A stretch of DNA of 45,522 nt from Methylophaga lonarensis MPL (lineage in GTDB: Bacteria > Pseudomonadota > Gammaproteobacteria > Nitrosococcales > Methylophagaceae): NCBI RefSeq assembly GCF_000349205.1, contig NZ_APHR01000020.1:5-45526 (forward strand), given 5' to 3'. The notes under the pieces are model-generated. The model made no database searches and had not been told where the DNA came from. It saw nothing but the letters and a program-made list of their open reading frames with translations. Below are positions 9,461-19,278 of the stretch, piece after piece. Both the position numbers and the translations under genes were made by a program. How positions within the stretch are numbered: position 1 is the first letter of the stretch; every line of letters begins with the position of its first letter.

Positions 9461-10255
9461 TTATTTGAGTGTGTCGGTTAAGTTGGGTGTAATCAGTGCT
9501 TGTAGTTGTGACTGCAAAGGCAAGTTACTGGCAATGACATGCCCTTTGTCGAGCACTTGATCGCGTCCGCTGAAATCTGTCACGGTACCGCCAGCTTCTT
9601 CAACCAGCAACCAGCCTGCAGCAAGATCCCATTTTTCCAGGCCAATTTCCCAGTAAGCATCCACTCTGCCCGCCGCAACATAGGCCAAATCGAGCGCAGC
9701 AGAGCCTGCACGACGGATATCAGAAACTTTAGGGAACAAAGCATTAAACATGCCCATATAGGCATCAAAGTGTTGCGGATACTTGAACGGGAAGCCGGTT
9801 GCCAGCAATGCGCCAGTTAATTCCTTGCGTTTACCTACCCGAATTCGTCTGTCATTCAGCTTGGCACCCTCGCCTTTGCTGGCGGTAAACAGCTCATCTC
9901 TGAGCGGGTCGAAGACAACTGCATGCTCCACACGGCCGCGCACCATAACTGCAATTGACACACAATAATGCGGAAAACCGTTCAGAAAATTAGTGGTGCC
10001 ATCGAGAGGATCTATGACCCAAACTGTGTCAGCGTTGCCTGCATTGCCTGATTCCTCGGCCATAATTGCATGATCCGGATAGGCTTTTTTGATAACGCTG
10101 ATAATTTCCTTTTCAGCCAGACGGTCAACATCAGAGACATAATCGTTGCGACCTTTGGTGGTGACTTCCAGGTGGTCAACGTGCTGTAGCGAGCGCACAA
10201 TAAGGCTGCCAGCCTGACGTGCCGCGCGAACGGCAATATTCAGCATGGGATGCAT
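9461..10255 (-). CDS. suhB: Inositol-1-monophosphatase family protein SuhB
   Basis: A 264-residue Mg-dependent phosphatase of the inositol monophosphatase fold. Metal-binding motifs are present: IMAEESG (Glu), WVIDPLDGTTNF (both aspartates), and WDLAAGWLLVEEAGG near the C-terminus. GSAALDLAYVAAGRVDAYWE is the SuhB signature. In E. coli SuhB also joins the rRNA antitermination complex, so its key role may be ribosome biogenesis rather than inositol metabolism; that part is inferred. I start at the ATG at 10255, which matches the family. Upstream is an extended -10 promoter; downstream lies a weak palindromic stretch (AAAGGGCCCTTT, near 9440) before typA. Confidence 0.92.
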   Translation of the reverse strand: MHPMLNIAVRAARQAGSLIVRSLQHVDHLEVTTKGRNDYVSDVDRLAEKEIISVIKKAYPDHAIMAEESGNAGNADTVWVIDPLDGTTNFLNGFPHYCVSIAVMVRGRVEHAVVFDPLRDELFTASKGEGAKLNDRRIRVGKRKELTGALLATGFPFKYPQHFDAYMGMFNALFPKVSDIRRAGSAALDLAYVAAGRVDAYWEIGLEKWDLAAGWLLVEEAGGTVTDFSGRDQVLDKGHVIASNLPLQSQLQALITPNLTDTLK

Positions 10256-10345
10256 AGATAAATTTTTCCAGAGCAAGACATACAAAAGAACCGCCAAAGC
10301 CTATCGATGTCCGATCAACTTGGGCGGTCGTGAACTAATGATAGA

Positions 10346-10354
10346 ATTATAACA
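10346..10354 (-). promoter_or_regulatory. Candidate extended -10 promoter of suhB
   Basis: The minus strand reads TGTTATAAT, a perfect TGnTATAAT extended -10, about 91 bases upstream of the suhB ATG. No good -35 is seen at 17 bases, which is usual for extended -10 promoters. Confidence 0.5.
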
Positions 10355-10490
10355 ACTTTTTGTGACAGATCGCAGTTCCAATTTATCGAAATAGACAGCA
10401 TAATTATTTCCTGCTAGCCTCATATCAGGCTTGCATTTGCTTGATATTGGAAATGCGAAACCACAACTGGTACTTTTAAGGAGAAACCGA

Positions 10491-10790
10491 ATGAAACCAT
10501 TAGCTAAACTGGGTGCTGTTATTCTGCCACTGGCACTGTTAACTGCTTGTGCCAACACCGCTGAAATGGAAGCCCTGAAAGCTTCTGTTGAAGCAGCTCA
10601 ATCAACTGCTGACAGTGCTCTGGTCGCAGCTCGCAATGCTCAAGCGACTGCTGATACTGCGCAACGTTCAGCTACTGATGCAGAGCTGTCTGCAATGAAC
10701 GCACAACGTGCTGCAGAACGTGCTCAAAACGCTGTTGATGCTTGCTGTGCACGTATCGACCGCATGTTCGAAAAAGCAATGAGCAAATAA
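10491..10790 (+). CDS. Alanine-zipper outer-membrane lipoprotein (OprI/Lpp-like)
   Basis: A 99-residue lipoprotein. The signal peptide (MKPLAKLGAVILPLALLTAC) ends in the lipobox LTAC, so the mature chain begins at Cys20. The mature part is a long alanine-rich heptad coiled coil (about residues 25-88, repeated AA/NAQ/TAD units) ending in RMFEKAMSK with a terminal lysine. This matches Pseudomonas OprI (ending RMLEKASRK) and Braun lipoprotein, which trimerise and can be joined to peptidoglycan through that lysine. AAGGAG lies just upstream of the ATG. It is followed by a very strong terminator and faces an L,D-transpeptidase gene. A covalent link to murein is inferred. Confidence 0.85.
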   Translation: MKPLAKLGAVILPLALLTACANTAEMEALKASVEAAQSTADSALVAARNAQATADTAQRSATDAELSAMNAQRAAERAQNAVDACCARIDRMFEKAMSK

Positions 10791-10806
10791 GCTTAGCGCT
10801 TCAAGA

Positions 10807-10841
10807 CACAAAAAAGCCGGGCATGTCCCGGCTTTTTTGTG
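10807..10841. terminator. Bidirectional intrinsic terminator
   Basis: A perfect 15-bp stem (CACAAAAAAGCCGGG and its complement) with a 5-base loop CATGT. It carries T6 on one strand and A6 on the other, so it works both ways. It closes the lipoprotein gene (+) and the convergent transpeptidase gene (-). Confidence 0.93.
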
Positions 10842-10919
10842 CGCGTCATTCTGACACTTAATGTTGATTTTAATCCGTACCGCCCGCGCACAGGCGGCAC
10901 GCAATCGACACAGAACAGC

Positions 10920-12077
10920 CTACAAGGCATCCTCAGACAACATCACCGGCCAGACTCTCACACCTGCTGCGGTGATCTTTTCAGCGGCCTGTATAGCCTC
11001 AGCTTCACTTTCAAACGGCCCCAAGACCATTTCCTCATGCGCTCTGTTATTGATTGGCCAGAACATATAGCCTAAATCGAGTTTATCGAGAACGGCTCTA
11101 AACTTGGCTGTACTGCCTTTTTTCATGCCAGCATGCAAGAACCAGATATCCTCAACGATTGGTAAAGCATCCTGATGCAGGCCTTTAACAAGGCCACGGT
11201 GCTCTCTGACTACTTGTTCAACAAACGGCCAGTCTTCGTCTCGCAAGGAATCATCCTGCACCTTAATAATCGACTGAACCATCGGTGTCAGGTTATTAGT
11301 GTGCCTGTCATCGATATCATCGAGCGGTTTATGTGCTTCCAGATACAACTGGCCATTATGAATTGCGGCTTTGTGAGGTTGATAGATAATTTCGACCTGT
11401 GTGCCCAAAGATACCTTGTGGTACAACTGCTCAATATCCTCCGGGAACAGGCGGATACAGCCTGAACTGACACGCATACCGACACCATAGGGACGGTGGG
11501 TACCATGAATCAGATAACTTGGATTGGACAGTCGGATAGCATGCGCCCCCAAGGGATTGTCAGGACCTGGTGGAACGACATCGGGTAGCACCTTACCCTC
11601 TTCAAGATAAGCAGCTCGGATGGATGCCGGTGGTGTCCATGTCGGATTTTCACGCTTTTGGATAATACTCATTCTGCCAAGCGGCGTCCGCCAGCCTTCC
11701 CTACCAATACCTATCGGAAAAGTCACAACACGTTGCGCTTCACCCGACGCAGGCTTGGGATAATAATAAAGCCGTAACTCGGCCAGATTGACCACAATCC
11801 CCTGGCGTGGGGCATCGGGCAGAATATAGCGTTTGGGAATGACTATTCTTTGACCTTCTCCTGGTAACCAGGGATCAACATCTGGATTGGCAGAGACGAT
11901 ATCGTGATAGCCCAGATCGAAGGTTCTGGCGATATCCAGTAACGTATCTTCATGCCGACTGACCAGAATCATGTTATGGCCGATGATTCGGGTTTCTGGT
12001 GATGGTAAGGTGAATGTTGTCGCCTGAACTTGAAAAGCAAACAGCGTGGCGCCGATGATTGATAACAATCGAAACAT
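10920..12077 (-). CDS. LysM / L,D-transpeptidase (ErfK/YcfS/YbiS type) with SPOR-like tail
   Basis: A 385-residue periplasmic enzyme. Residues 1-19 (MFRLLSIIGATLFAFQVQA) form a Sec signal peptide. A LysM-like peptidoglycan-binding region follows (about 40-85: DTLLDIARTFDLGYHDIVSANP ending IVIPKRYILP). The YkuD catalytic domain (about 90-235) has the HGTHRPYGVGMRVSSGCIRL signature with the nucleophilic cysteine and catalytic histidines. The last 75 residues (WFLHAGMKKGSTAKFR ending AEKITAAGVRVWPVML) look like a divergent SPOR domain. Such enzymes form 3-3 crosslinks or attach Lpp to peptidoglycan. The ATG at 12077 has AGGAAA upstream and gives the signal peptide; an ATG at 12116 would spoil it. 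It faces the lipoprotein gene tail to tail. Confidence 0.88.
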   Translation of the reverse strand: MFRLLSIIGATLFAFQVQATTFTLPSPETRIIGHNMILVSRHEDTLLDIARTFDLGYHDIVSANPDVDPWLPGEGQRIVIPKRYILPDAPRQGIVVNLAELRLYYYPKPASGEAQRVVTFPIGIGREGWRTPLGRMSIIQKRENPTWTPPASIRAAYLEEGKVLPDVVPPGPDNPLGAHAIRLSNPSYLIHGTHRPYGVGMRVSSGCIRLFPEDIEQLYHKVSLGTQVEIIYQPHKAAIHNGQLYLEAHKPLDDIDDRHTNNLTPMVQSIIKVQDDSLRDEDWPFVEQVVREHRGLVKGLHQDALPIVEDIWFLHAGMKKGSTAKFRAVLDKLDLGYMFWPINNRAHEEMVLGPFESEAEAIQAAEKITAAGVRVWPVMLSEDAL

Positions 12078-12216
12078 GGGTTTTCCTGAAACGAGGTGAG
12101 ATTGAGCGAAAATCATATTGTACGAGCTTGTCTCAGCTAAAAATAGTGATTTGCCAGCATAAAAAGACTAAAATCATGGTTTATCTGTTCCCCAAAGCGA
12201 TCGAAATCTACTCAAG

Positions 12217-12994
12217 ATGAAGAACCTATACCTCCCTCTGCTACTCGTCATCAGCCTGTCTGGCTGTTCCTATTTCCAAAAAGAAGAAGTCAAAGCTGAA
12301 GAGAGCTGGAGCGTTGACAGGATATACTCAGAGGCCAAAGCCGCGCTCAACATGGGGGATTACACCAAAGCGATCCAGTATTATGACCAGCTCGAAGCAC
12401 GTTTTCCGTTTGGTGAATACGCACAGCAAGCCTTACTGGAATCAGCATACGCGCATTACAAAAAACGTAGAGAGTGAGACAGCGCTGGCCACCATTGATC
12501 GATTCATCCGTGTTTATCCGCTCAACCCCAACATGGACTATGCGCTCTATCTGCGTGGACTAATTAACTTCCATCGGGATATGGGCTTTCTGGACAAATA
12601 TATTCCACGCGACGAAACTCAGCGTGATCCAGCAGGTTCAAGGGATGCGTTACGCGACTTTACCAACCTTGTAAATCGCTACCCTACCAGCCGCTACAGT
12701 GAAGATGCTACCCAGCGTATCGTTTATCTGCGTAACCGTTTGGCACAACATGAAATCCATGTCGCACACTACTATATGAAACGGACGTCATATCTTGCCG
12801 CACTGAATCGTGCCAAATATGTTGTTGAAAACTATCCACGTACCACCGCCATGCCGGAAGCACTGATGATCATGGCCAAGGCCTATAAGATTATGGAGTT
12901 CAATGATCTGGCAGAAGATACGTTGCGGGTACTGGAGTTAAATTATCCTGGACACCCTGGGGTGGCCGAAGTCCGCAGAACTCGAGTCAACTAA
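12217..12994 (+). CDS. bamD: BamD outer-membrane assembly lipoprotein, with a one-base frameshift
   Basis: Two overlapping frames together encode a full BamD (ComL/YfiO). The first (12217-12477) has signal peptide and lipobox SLSGC (Cys17), then TPR-like repeats (YSEAKAALNMGDYTKAIQYY; RFPFGEYAQQALLESAYAHYKK) and stops at TGA 12475. The second, one base ahead, continues the homology without a gap from VESETALATIDRFIRVYPLNP through YPTSRYSEDATQRIVYLRNRLA to the stop at 12994. The switch falls in a run of six A (12460-12465); five A would restore one frame with the family's YKN. BamD is essential in the BAM complex that inserts beta-barrels, so a real null is unlikely. A sequencing or assembly error is the simplest reading; slippage is the alternative. 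Confidence 0.88.
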
Positions 12995-13016
12995 ACTGCT
13001 TCAATCGACTCAAGCC

Positions 13017-13044
13017 AAAAAAGGGGTGTTTACACCCCTTTTTT
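13017..13044. terminator. Bidirectional intrinsic terminator between bamD and glnB
   Basis: A perfect 13-bp inverted repeat (AAAAAAGGGGTGT / ACACCCCTTTTTT) with a two-base centre. It gives T6 in both directions and lies between the convergent bamD and glnB stops. Confidence 0.92.
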
Positions 13045-13062
13045 ATAGCTGATTCCGGCGGG

Positions 13063-15058
<1,996 letters not shown>

Positions 15059-15062
15059 CCAG

Positions 15063-15935
15063 TCAGACTCCCATAGCTTCCAGCATCATCTGACCGATCT
15101 CGGCCGGTGAGCGAACTGTTCTGACCCCAGCAGCTTGCAATGCAGCCAGTTTGGCTTCGGCTGTTCCCTGACCACCACTGATGATGGCGCCTGCATGGCC
15201 CATTCGTTTTCCGGCGGGGGCTGTCAAACCTGCAATATAAGCGACCACAGGCTTGCTTACGTGTTCGGCAATATAAGCAGCAGCATCTTCTTCGGCCTGA
15301 CCACCAATTTCGCCAACCATGACAATGCCTTCCGTTTGCGGATCCTGTTCAAACAGTTCCAGACAGTCGATGAAGTTCATGCCATGAATCGGATCACCGC
15401 CAATACCGACACAAGTGCTTTGACCAAGCCCATTCAGCGTCGTCTGGTGTACCGCCTCATACGTCAAAGTCCCGGAACGGGAGACAATGCCGATTTTACC
15501 CGGCTTATGGATCACGCCCGGCATGATGCCGATTTTGCATTCACCTGGCGTAATCAAACCCGGACAATTTGGGCCAATCAGTCGTGCGTCGTATTGCTGT
15601 AGGGCATGCCTTACGCGCAGCATGTCCAGTACCGGAATACCTTCAGTAATACAGGCGATGACTTTGATGCCAGCGTCAGCCGCTTCCAAAATTGCATCTG
15701 CTGCAAAAGCTGCCGGTACGTAAATCATGGTGGCATCAGCCCCGGTCGCCTCGACGGCCTCATGCACCGTATTGAAAACTGGTCGATCCAGATGTGTTTG
15801 GCCACCTTTACCCGGCGTGACACCGCCAACAAACTGAGTGCCATAGGCAATTGCTTGTTCAGAGTGGAATGTGCCCTGTTTGCCAGTAAATCCCTGACAA
15901 ATCACTTTGGTATTTTTATTTACCAGAATACTCAC
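15063..15935 (-). CDS. sucD: Succinyl-CoA synthetase alpha subunit
   Basis: A 290-residue alpha subunit of succinyl-CoA ligase (ADP-forming). The CoA-binding Rossmann region opens [19 protein letters not shown]. The phosphohistidine lies in [16 protein letters not shown] near residue 247, and [12 protein letters not shown] is conserved. It starts with GTG at 15935; GGAG, embedded in the sucC stop region, sits nine bases upstream. It is co-transcribed with sucC. The neighbours are nadE and glnB, not sucAB, so the 2-oxoglutarate dehydrogenase genes are elsewhere or absent. Confidence 0.95.
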   Translation of the reverse strand: MSILVNKNTKVICQGFTGKQGTFHSEQAIAYGTQFVGGVTPGKGGQTHLDRPVFNTVHEAVEATGADATMIYVPAAFAADAILEAADAGIKVIACITEGIPVLDMLRVRHALQQYDARLIGPNCPGLITPGECKIGIMPGVIHKPGKIGIVSRSGTLTYEAVHQTTLNGLGQSTCVGIGGDPIHGMNFIDCLELFEQDPQTEGIVMVGEIGGQAEEDAAAYIAEHVSKPVVAYIAGLTAPAGKRMGHAGAIISGGQGTAEAKLAALQAAGVRTVRSPAEIGQMMLEAMGV

Positions 15936-15941
15936 GATGCA

Positions 15942-17105
15942 TTACTCCTTGGCAGCAGCGACAGCAAGTCGTGCTGCTTCAGTCAAATCCTGTGCGGCTT
16001 GAAGATTCATACCGCTTTGTGCCAGTAACTGCCGGCCTTTTTCAGCATTGGTACCTTCGAGGCGCACGACCACCGGCAGCGTCAAACCGATTTCCCGTGC
16101 GGCCTGAATAATACCTTCAGCAATAAGATCGCAGCGAACAATACCGCCAAAGATATTCACCAGTATCGACTTGACTTTGTGATCTGACAAAATCAGCTTG
16201 AACGCTTCAGCAACACGATCTGCGGTGGTGCCGCCTCCGACATCCAGAAAGTTGGCTGGTTCGCCGCCCTCTTTTTGAATCAGATCCATTGTTGCCATGG
16301 CCAGACCCGCCCCATTGACCATGCAAGCGACATTACCTTCCAGGGCGATATAGTTCAGCCCGTATTGACGCGCAATGACTTCAGCATCATTTTCCTGGCT
16401 GGGATCAAACATCGCTTCCAACTCGGGATGACGAAACAAGCCGTTATCATCAAGATTAACCTTCGCATCCACAGCCAGCAGTTGGCCCTGGGCAGTCACT
16501 GCCAGTGGGTTGATCTCTACCAGGCTGGCATCGTTGTCGACAAACATACGGTAAAGCCCCTGCATCACTTTCTGCAGCTGTTTGAAGGCATCACCCTGCA
16601 AGCCAAGGAAAAAGCCCGCTCGCCGGCACTGATACCCCTGCAATCCAACAACAGGATCAATATACAGTGACAAGATAGCCTCTGGCTGATGCTCAGCAAC
16701 TTCCTCAATATCCATACCGCCTTGTGCTGAGACCATGAACACCACTTTGCGACTCACCCGGTCTACCAGCACTGCCAGATAAAGTTCACGGGCAATATCC
16801 GACGGCTGTTCGATCAGTACTTGATTGACTGGCAAACCTTCAGCTGTGGTTTGGTGGGTGACCAGATGACGGCCCAGCATGGCATAGGTCGCGTCACTGA
16901 CAGCATCATGAGAATCAACCACCTTGACGCCACCTGCCTTGCCTCGACCACCGGCATGTACCTGGGCTTTTACAACCCAGCGTTCGCCGCCTAACTGTTC
17001 AGCTGCCTGACGTGCCTGGATATTACTGAAAACGGCTTGCCCGTTGGGAGTAGGTATGCCGTATCGGCTGAATAATTGTTTCGCCTGGAATTCATGCAGG
17101 TTCAT
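15942..17105 (-). CDS. sucC: Succinyl-CoA synthetase beta subunit
   Basis: A 387-residue beta subunit with the family start MNLHEFQAKQLFSRYGIPTP. The ATP-grasp domain carries VHAGGRGKAGGVKVV, and the C-terminal domain carries CMVNGAGLAMATMD, FLDVGGG and NIFGGIVRCDLIA. Together with SucD it interconverts succinyl-CoA and succinate with substrate-level phosphorylation. A malate-CoA ligase (MtkA) is related, but overall similarity to E. coli SucC is high and no serine-cycle genes are nearby. It is the first gene of the sucC-sucD-nadE-glnB operon. The start is the ATG at 17105, and a 19-bp inverted repeat lies 31 bases upstream. Confidence 0.94.
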   Translation of the reverse strand: MNLHEFQAKQLFSRYGIPTPNGQAVFSNIQARQAAEQLGGERWVVKAQVHAGGRGKAGGVKVVDSHDAVSDATYAMLGRHLVTHQTTAEGLPVNQVLIEQPSDIARELYLAVLVDRVSRKVVFMVSAQGGMDIEEVAEHQPEAILSLYIDPVVGLQGYQCRRAGFFLGLQGDAFKQLQKVMQGLYRMFVDNDASLVEINPLAVTAQGQLLAVDAKVNLDDNGLFRHPELEAMFDPSQENDAEVIARQYGLNYIALEGNVACMVNGAGLAMATMDLIQKEGGEPANFLDVGGGTTADRVAEAFKLILSDHKVKSILVNIFGGIVRCDLIAEGIIQAAREIGLTLPVVVRLEGTNAEKGRQLLAQSGMNLQAAQDLTEAARLAVAAAKE

Positions 17106-17135
17106 GTTGTTTGCCTTTACTGTCTCAGACTGAAG

Positions 17136-17154
17136 GCCGTTATCTGATAACGGC
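17136..17154. repeat. Perfect 19-bp inverted repeat between sucC and pip
   Basis: The sequence is GCCGTTATCTGATAACGGC, two perfect 9-base arms around one base. It lies in the divergent sucC/pip intergenic region, 31 bases from the sucC start. There is no T run, so an operator for a dimeric regulator is more likely than a terminator. The regulator is unknown. Confidence 0.75.
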
Positions 17155-17242
17155 AAGTAAACGGTATATTTTCGCCCATCAGGCGGATAAATGCCATCAC
17201 ACGACGTGATATAGTATGCGCCGTATTGAATCGGAAACTCTG

Positions 17243-18208
17243 ATGCTGACGCTCTACCCGGAAATCGAACCCTTTCACAGCGAACACCTGCTCATGGAAA
17301 AGCTGCCAGACGGCCGTCATCATGAGATTTACATAGAGCAGTGCGGCAACCCCAACGGTATTCCTGTGCTGTTCTTGCATGGTGGTCCGGGCTCAGGCTG
17401 TCGGCCCATGCATCGCTGCTTTTTTGATCCCCAGCGCTACCACATCGTGTTATTCGATCAACGTGGCTGTGGACGCTCATTGCCCGAGGGTGAACTTGAA
17501 CACAATAACGCTGATTATCTCGTCGCTGATATTGAGGCCATTCGTCAGCATTTGAATATCAAACAATGGCTGTTGTTCGGAGGGTCCTGGGGTTCGACAC
17601 TGGCACTTCTCTACGCACGTCAATACCCTGAGTCAGTCAGCGCGATGATCCTGCGCGGTATATTTCTCGGCCGTCAGCAGGATATTGACTGGGTCTATGC
17701 GCAAGGGGGTGCCTCGCGAATTTTTCCGGAGGCCTGGCAATCGCTAGTTGAGCGTCTGCCTGTTGCAGAGCAGGCTCAGCCCTTGAAAGCCTATCAGCAA
17801 ATGCTGCAGCAAGATGACGTTGCGCTGACTGAACAAGCAGCAAGCAATTTACAGCATTGGGAAGCCACCATTGTCATGATGCGCGCTCATGAATATCAAG
17901 CGGATCCAGAAGCCACCGTCAGCCCGCTTGCACACTCATTGATTCAGTTACATTTTGCACTGAACGAGTGTTTTATCAGTGACCGCCCGATACTGAGCAA
18001 TCTTGATGCTGTTCAACAGATCCCGACCCGGTTGATTCATGGCCGTTACGACATGGTCTGCCCTGTCGAACAGGCTTTACTGCTCAAGCAACAACTTCCA
18101 GGCGCTGAACTGGAAATTGTGCCCTTGGCTGGCCATGCAGCGGGAGAACCGGCATTGATTGATGCTCTGATTCGCGCCACTAACGACATGGCAGACAGAT
18201 TGTCGTGA
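17243..18208 (+). CDS. pip: Proline iminopeptidase
   Basis: A 321-residue alpha/beta-hydrolase of peptidase family S33 that removes N-terminal proline from peptides. The oxyanion motif HGGPGSG, the nucleophile elbow GGSWGSTLALLYA with the catalytic Ser, the Asp in GRYDMVCP, and the His in LAGHAAGEP are all visible. DQRGCGRS and LRGIFLGRQQDIDW are typical of Pip. The start is chosen at the ATG before LTLYPEIEPF, which fits the family; an ATG nine codons upstream (17216) is also open but has no ribosome site. It is the first gene of pip-dtd-unknown, overlapping dtd by 4 bp. Confidence 0.92.
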   Translation: MLTLYPEIEPFHSEHLLMEKLPDGRHHEIYIEQCGNPNGIPVLFLHGGPGSGCRPMHRCFFDPQRYHIVLFDQRGCGRSLPEGELEHNNADYLVADIEAIRQHLNIKQWLLFGGSWGSTLALLYARQYPESVSAMILRGIFLGRQQDIDWVYAQGGASRIFPEAWQSLVERLPVAEQAQPLKAYQQMLQQDDVALTEQAASNLQHWEATIVMMRAHEYQADPEATVSPLAHSLIQLHFALNECFISDRPILSNLDAVQQIPTRLIHGRYDMVCPVEQALLLKQQLPGAELEIVPLAGHAAGEPALIDALIRATNDMADRLS

Positions 18209-18642
18209 TCGGTTTGTTGCAGCGCGTCAGTCAGGCATCTGTCAGCGTGCAGGGACAGATCATCGCAGAGATTGATCAGGGACTGATGGTATTGATCGGC
18301 GTCGAACACAATGACACTCAGGCTCAGGCAGATCGCCTTGTGGAACGGATTATCCGTTATCGGATATTTGCCGACAGCCAGGACAAAATGAATCTGAGCC
18401 TTCTCGATGTGCATGGCAGCCTGTTATTGGTGCCTCAATTCACACTGCCAGCAGATACTCGCAAGGGCTTGCGCCCCAGTTTTACGCCCGCAGCAACGCC
18501 GACAAAAGGTGCAGAATTGTTTGATTATCTGGTCAAACAGGCAAGCGAATCTGTTGAAAAAGTGGCATCCGGTCAGTTTGGTGCAAATATGCAAGTCGCA
18601 CTGGTCAATGATGGTCCAGTGACATTCTGGTTACAAACATGA
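18205..18642 (+). CDS. dtd: D-aminoacyl-tRNA deacylase
   Basis: A 145-residue homodimeric enzyme that hydrolyses D-aminoacyl-tRNA (and mischarged glycine). The Gly-cisPro motif lies in NDGPVTFWLQ at the C-terminus. The other active-site motif, normally SQFTL, reads PQFTL here, a serine-to-proline change. The opening IGLLQRVSQASVSVQG is typical. It starts with GTG at 18205 inside the pip stop codon region (GTGA overlap), so translation is coupled. Confidence 0.94.
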   Translation: MIGLLQRVSQASVSVQGQIIAEIDQGLMVLIGVEHNDTQAQADRLVERIIRYRIFADSQDKMNLSLLDVHGSLLLVPQFTLPADTRKGLRPSFTPAATPTKGAELFDYLVKQASESVEKVASGQFGANMQVALVNDGPVTFWLQT

Positions 18643-18657
18643 TGATTCAGGGAACAT

Positions 18658-19278
18658 ATGCGTAGTTTGAGAAACTTCTTCATAGGCTTGGTCCTGCTGA
18701 TACTGGCGATGTTTGCCATGTTGTTCATTCCGACCAATCAACCGGAAGCGCCCAGAATCTGGGAATTGGAACAAATGCCGGATGGCAATATCAAGGTACT
18801 GAATATTCACCTCGGCACGACCACATACCAACAAGCTCAATATGCGCTGCGCGAAATCGGTGAGGTGGCCATTTTTGTCAATCAGGAAGGCCAAGCTTCG
18901 CTTGAAGTGTTCTTTGACGTGATCAATCTGGCAGGTTTTTCAGCCAGAGCTATTCTCAATCTGCAAATGAGTGAAGATGAATTAACAGGTCTGATTGAGC
19001 GCAGTCCGGATGCAGGGCGCCTGCAACGCAGTGGTGCCCGTCGCTATCAAATCCATCATTCAGATTATGCTGCCGTGTTCAATGCTCCCGTGATGGCAAT
19101 GACTTATATCCCAGGTCTGAGACTTGATGAAGCAATGCTAAGACACCGCTTTGGTGAGCCGATTGCCATTGAACATGAAGCCGAGGATGACGGTAAGCTG
19201 TGGCGCTATCCACATCTGGGCTTGACCGTAGGGCTGCACCCTAATGAACGGCCTGTTCTACTGTTTGAGGCAAACTGA
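18658..19278 (+). CDS. Uncharacterised membrane-anchored protein
   Basis: A 206-residue protein I do not recognise. Residues 1-25 form one hydrophobic helix (FFIGLVLLILAMFAMLFI), probably an uncleaved anchor, with the rest in the periplasm. The body is mixed alpha/beta with no cysteine and no catalytic motif I can name. Conserved-looking parts are LNIHLGTTTYQQAQYALREIG and LRHRFGEPIAIE. It lies 15 bp after dtd, with a GGGAA ribosome site, so it is probably co-transcribed with pip-dtd. Its last 38 bases overlap the 3' end of the convergent GGDEF/EAL gene. Confidence 0.7.
   Translation: MRSLRNFFIGLVLLILAMFAMLFIPTNQPEAPRIWELEQMPDGNIKVLNIHLGTTTYQQAQYALREIGEVAIFVNQEGQASLEVFFDVINLAGFSARAILNLQMSEDELTGLIERSPDAGRLQRSGARRYQIHHSDYAAVFNAPVMAMTYIPGLRLDEAMLRHRFGEPIAIEHEAEDDGKLWRYPHLGLTVGLHPNERPVLLFEAN

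Noticed and set aside
10380-10490. Promoter for the alanine-zipper lipoprotein (CATAAT near 10400)
   Set aside because: The -35 match is only three of six; several equally weak options exist.
15063-17105. Possibility that the pair is malate-CoA ligase (mtkAB) of the serine cycle
   Set aside because: Sequence opens and signature motifs match E. coli SucC/SucD closely and no serine-cycle genes are nearby.
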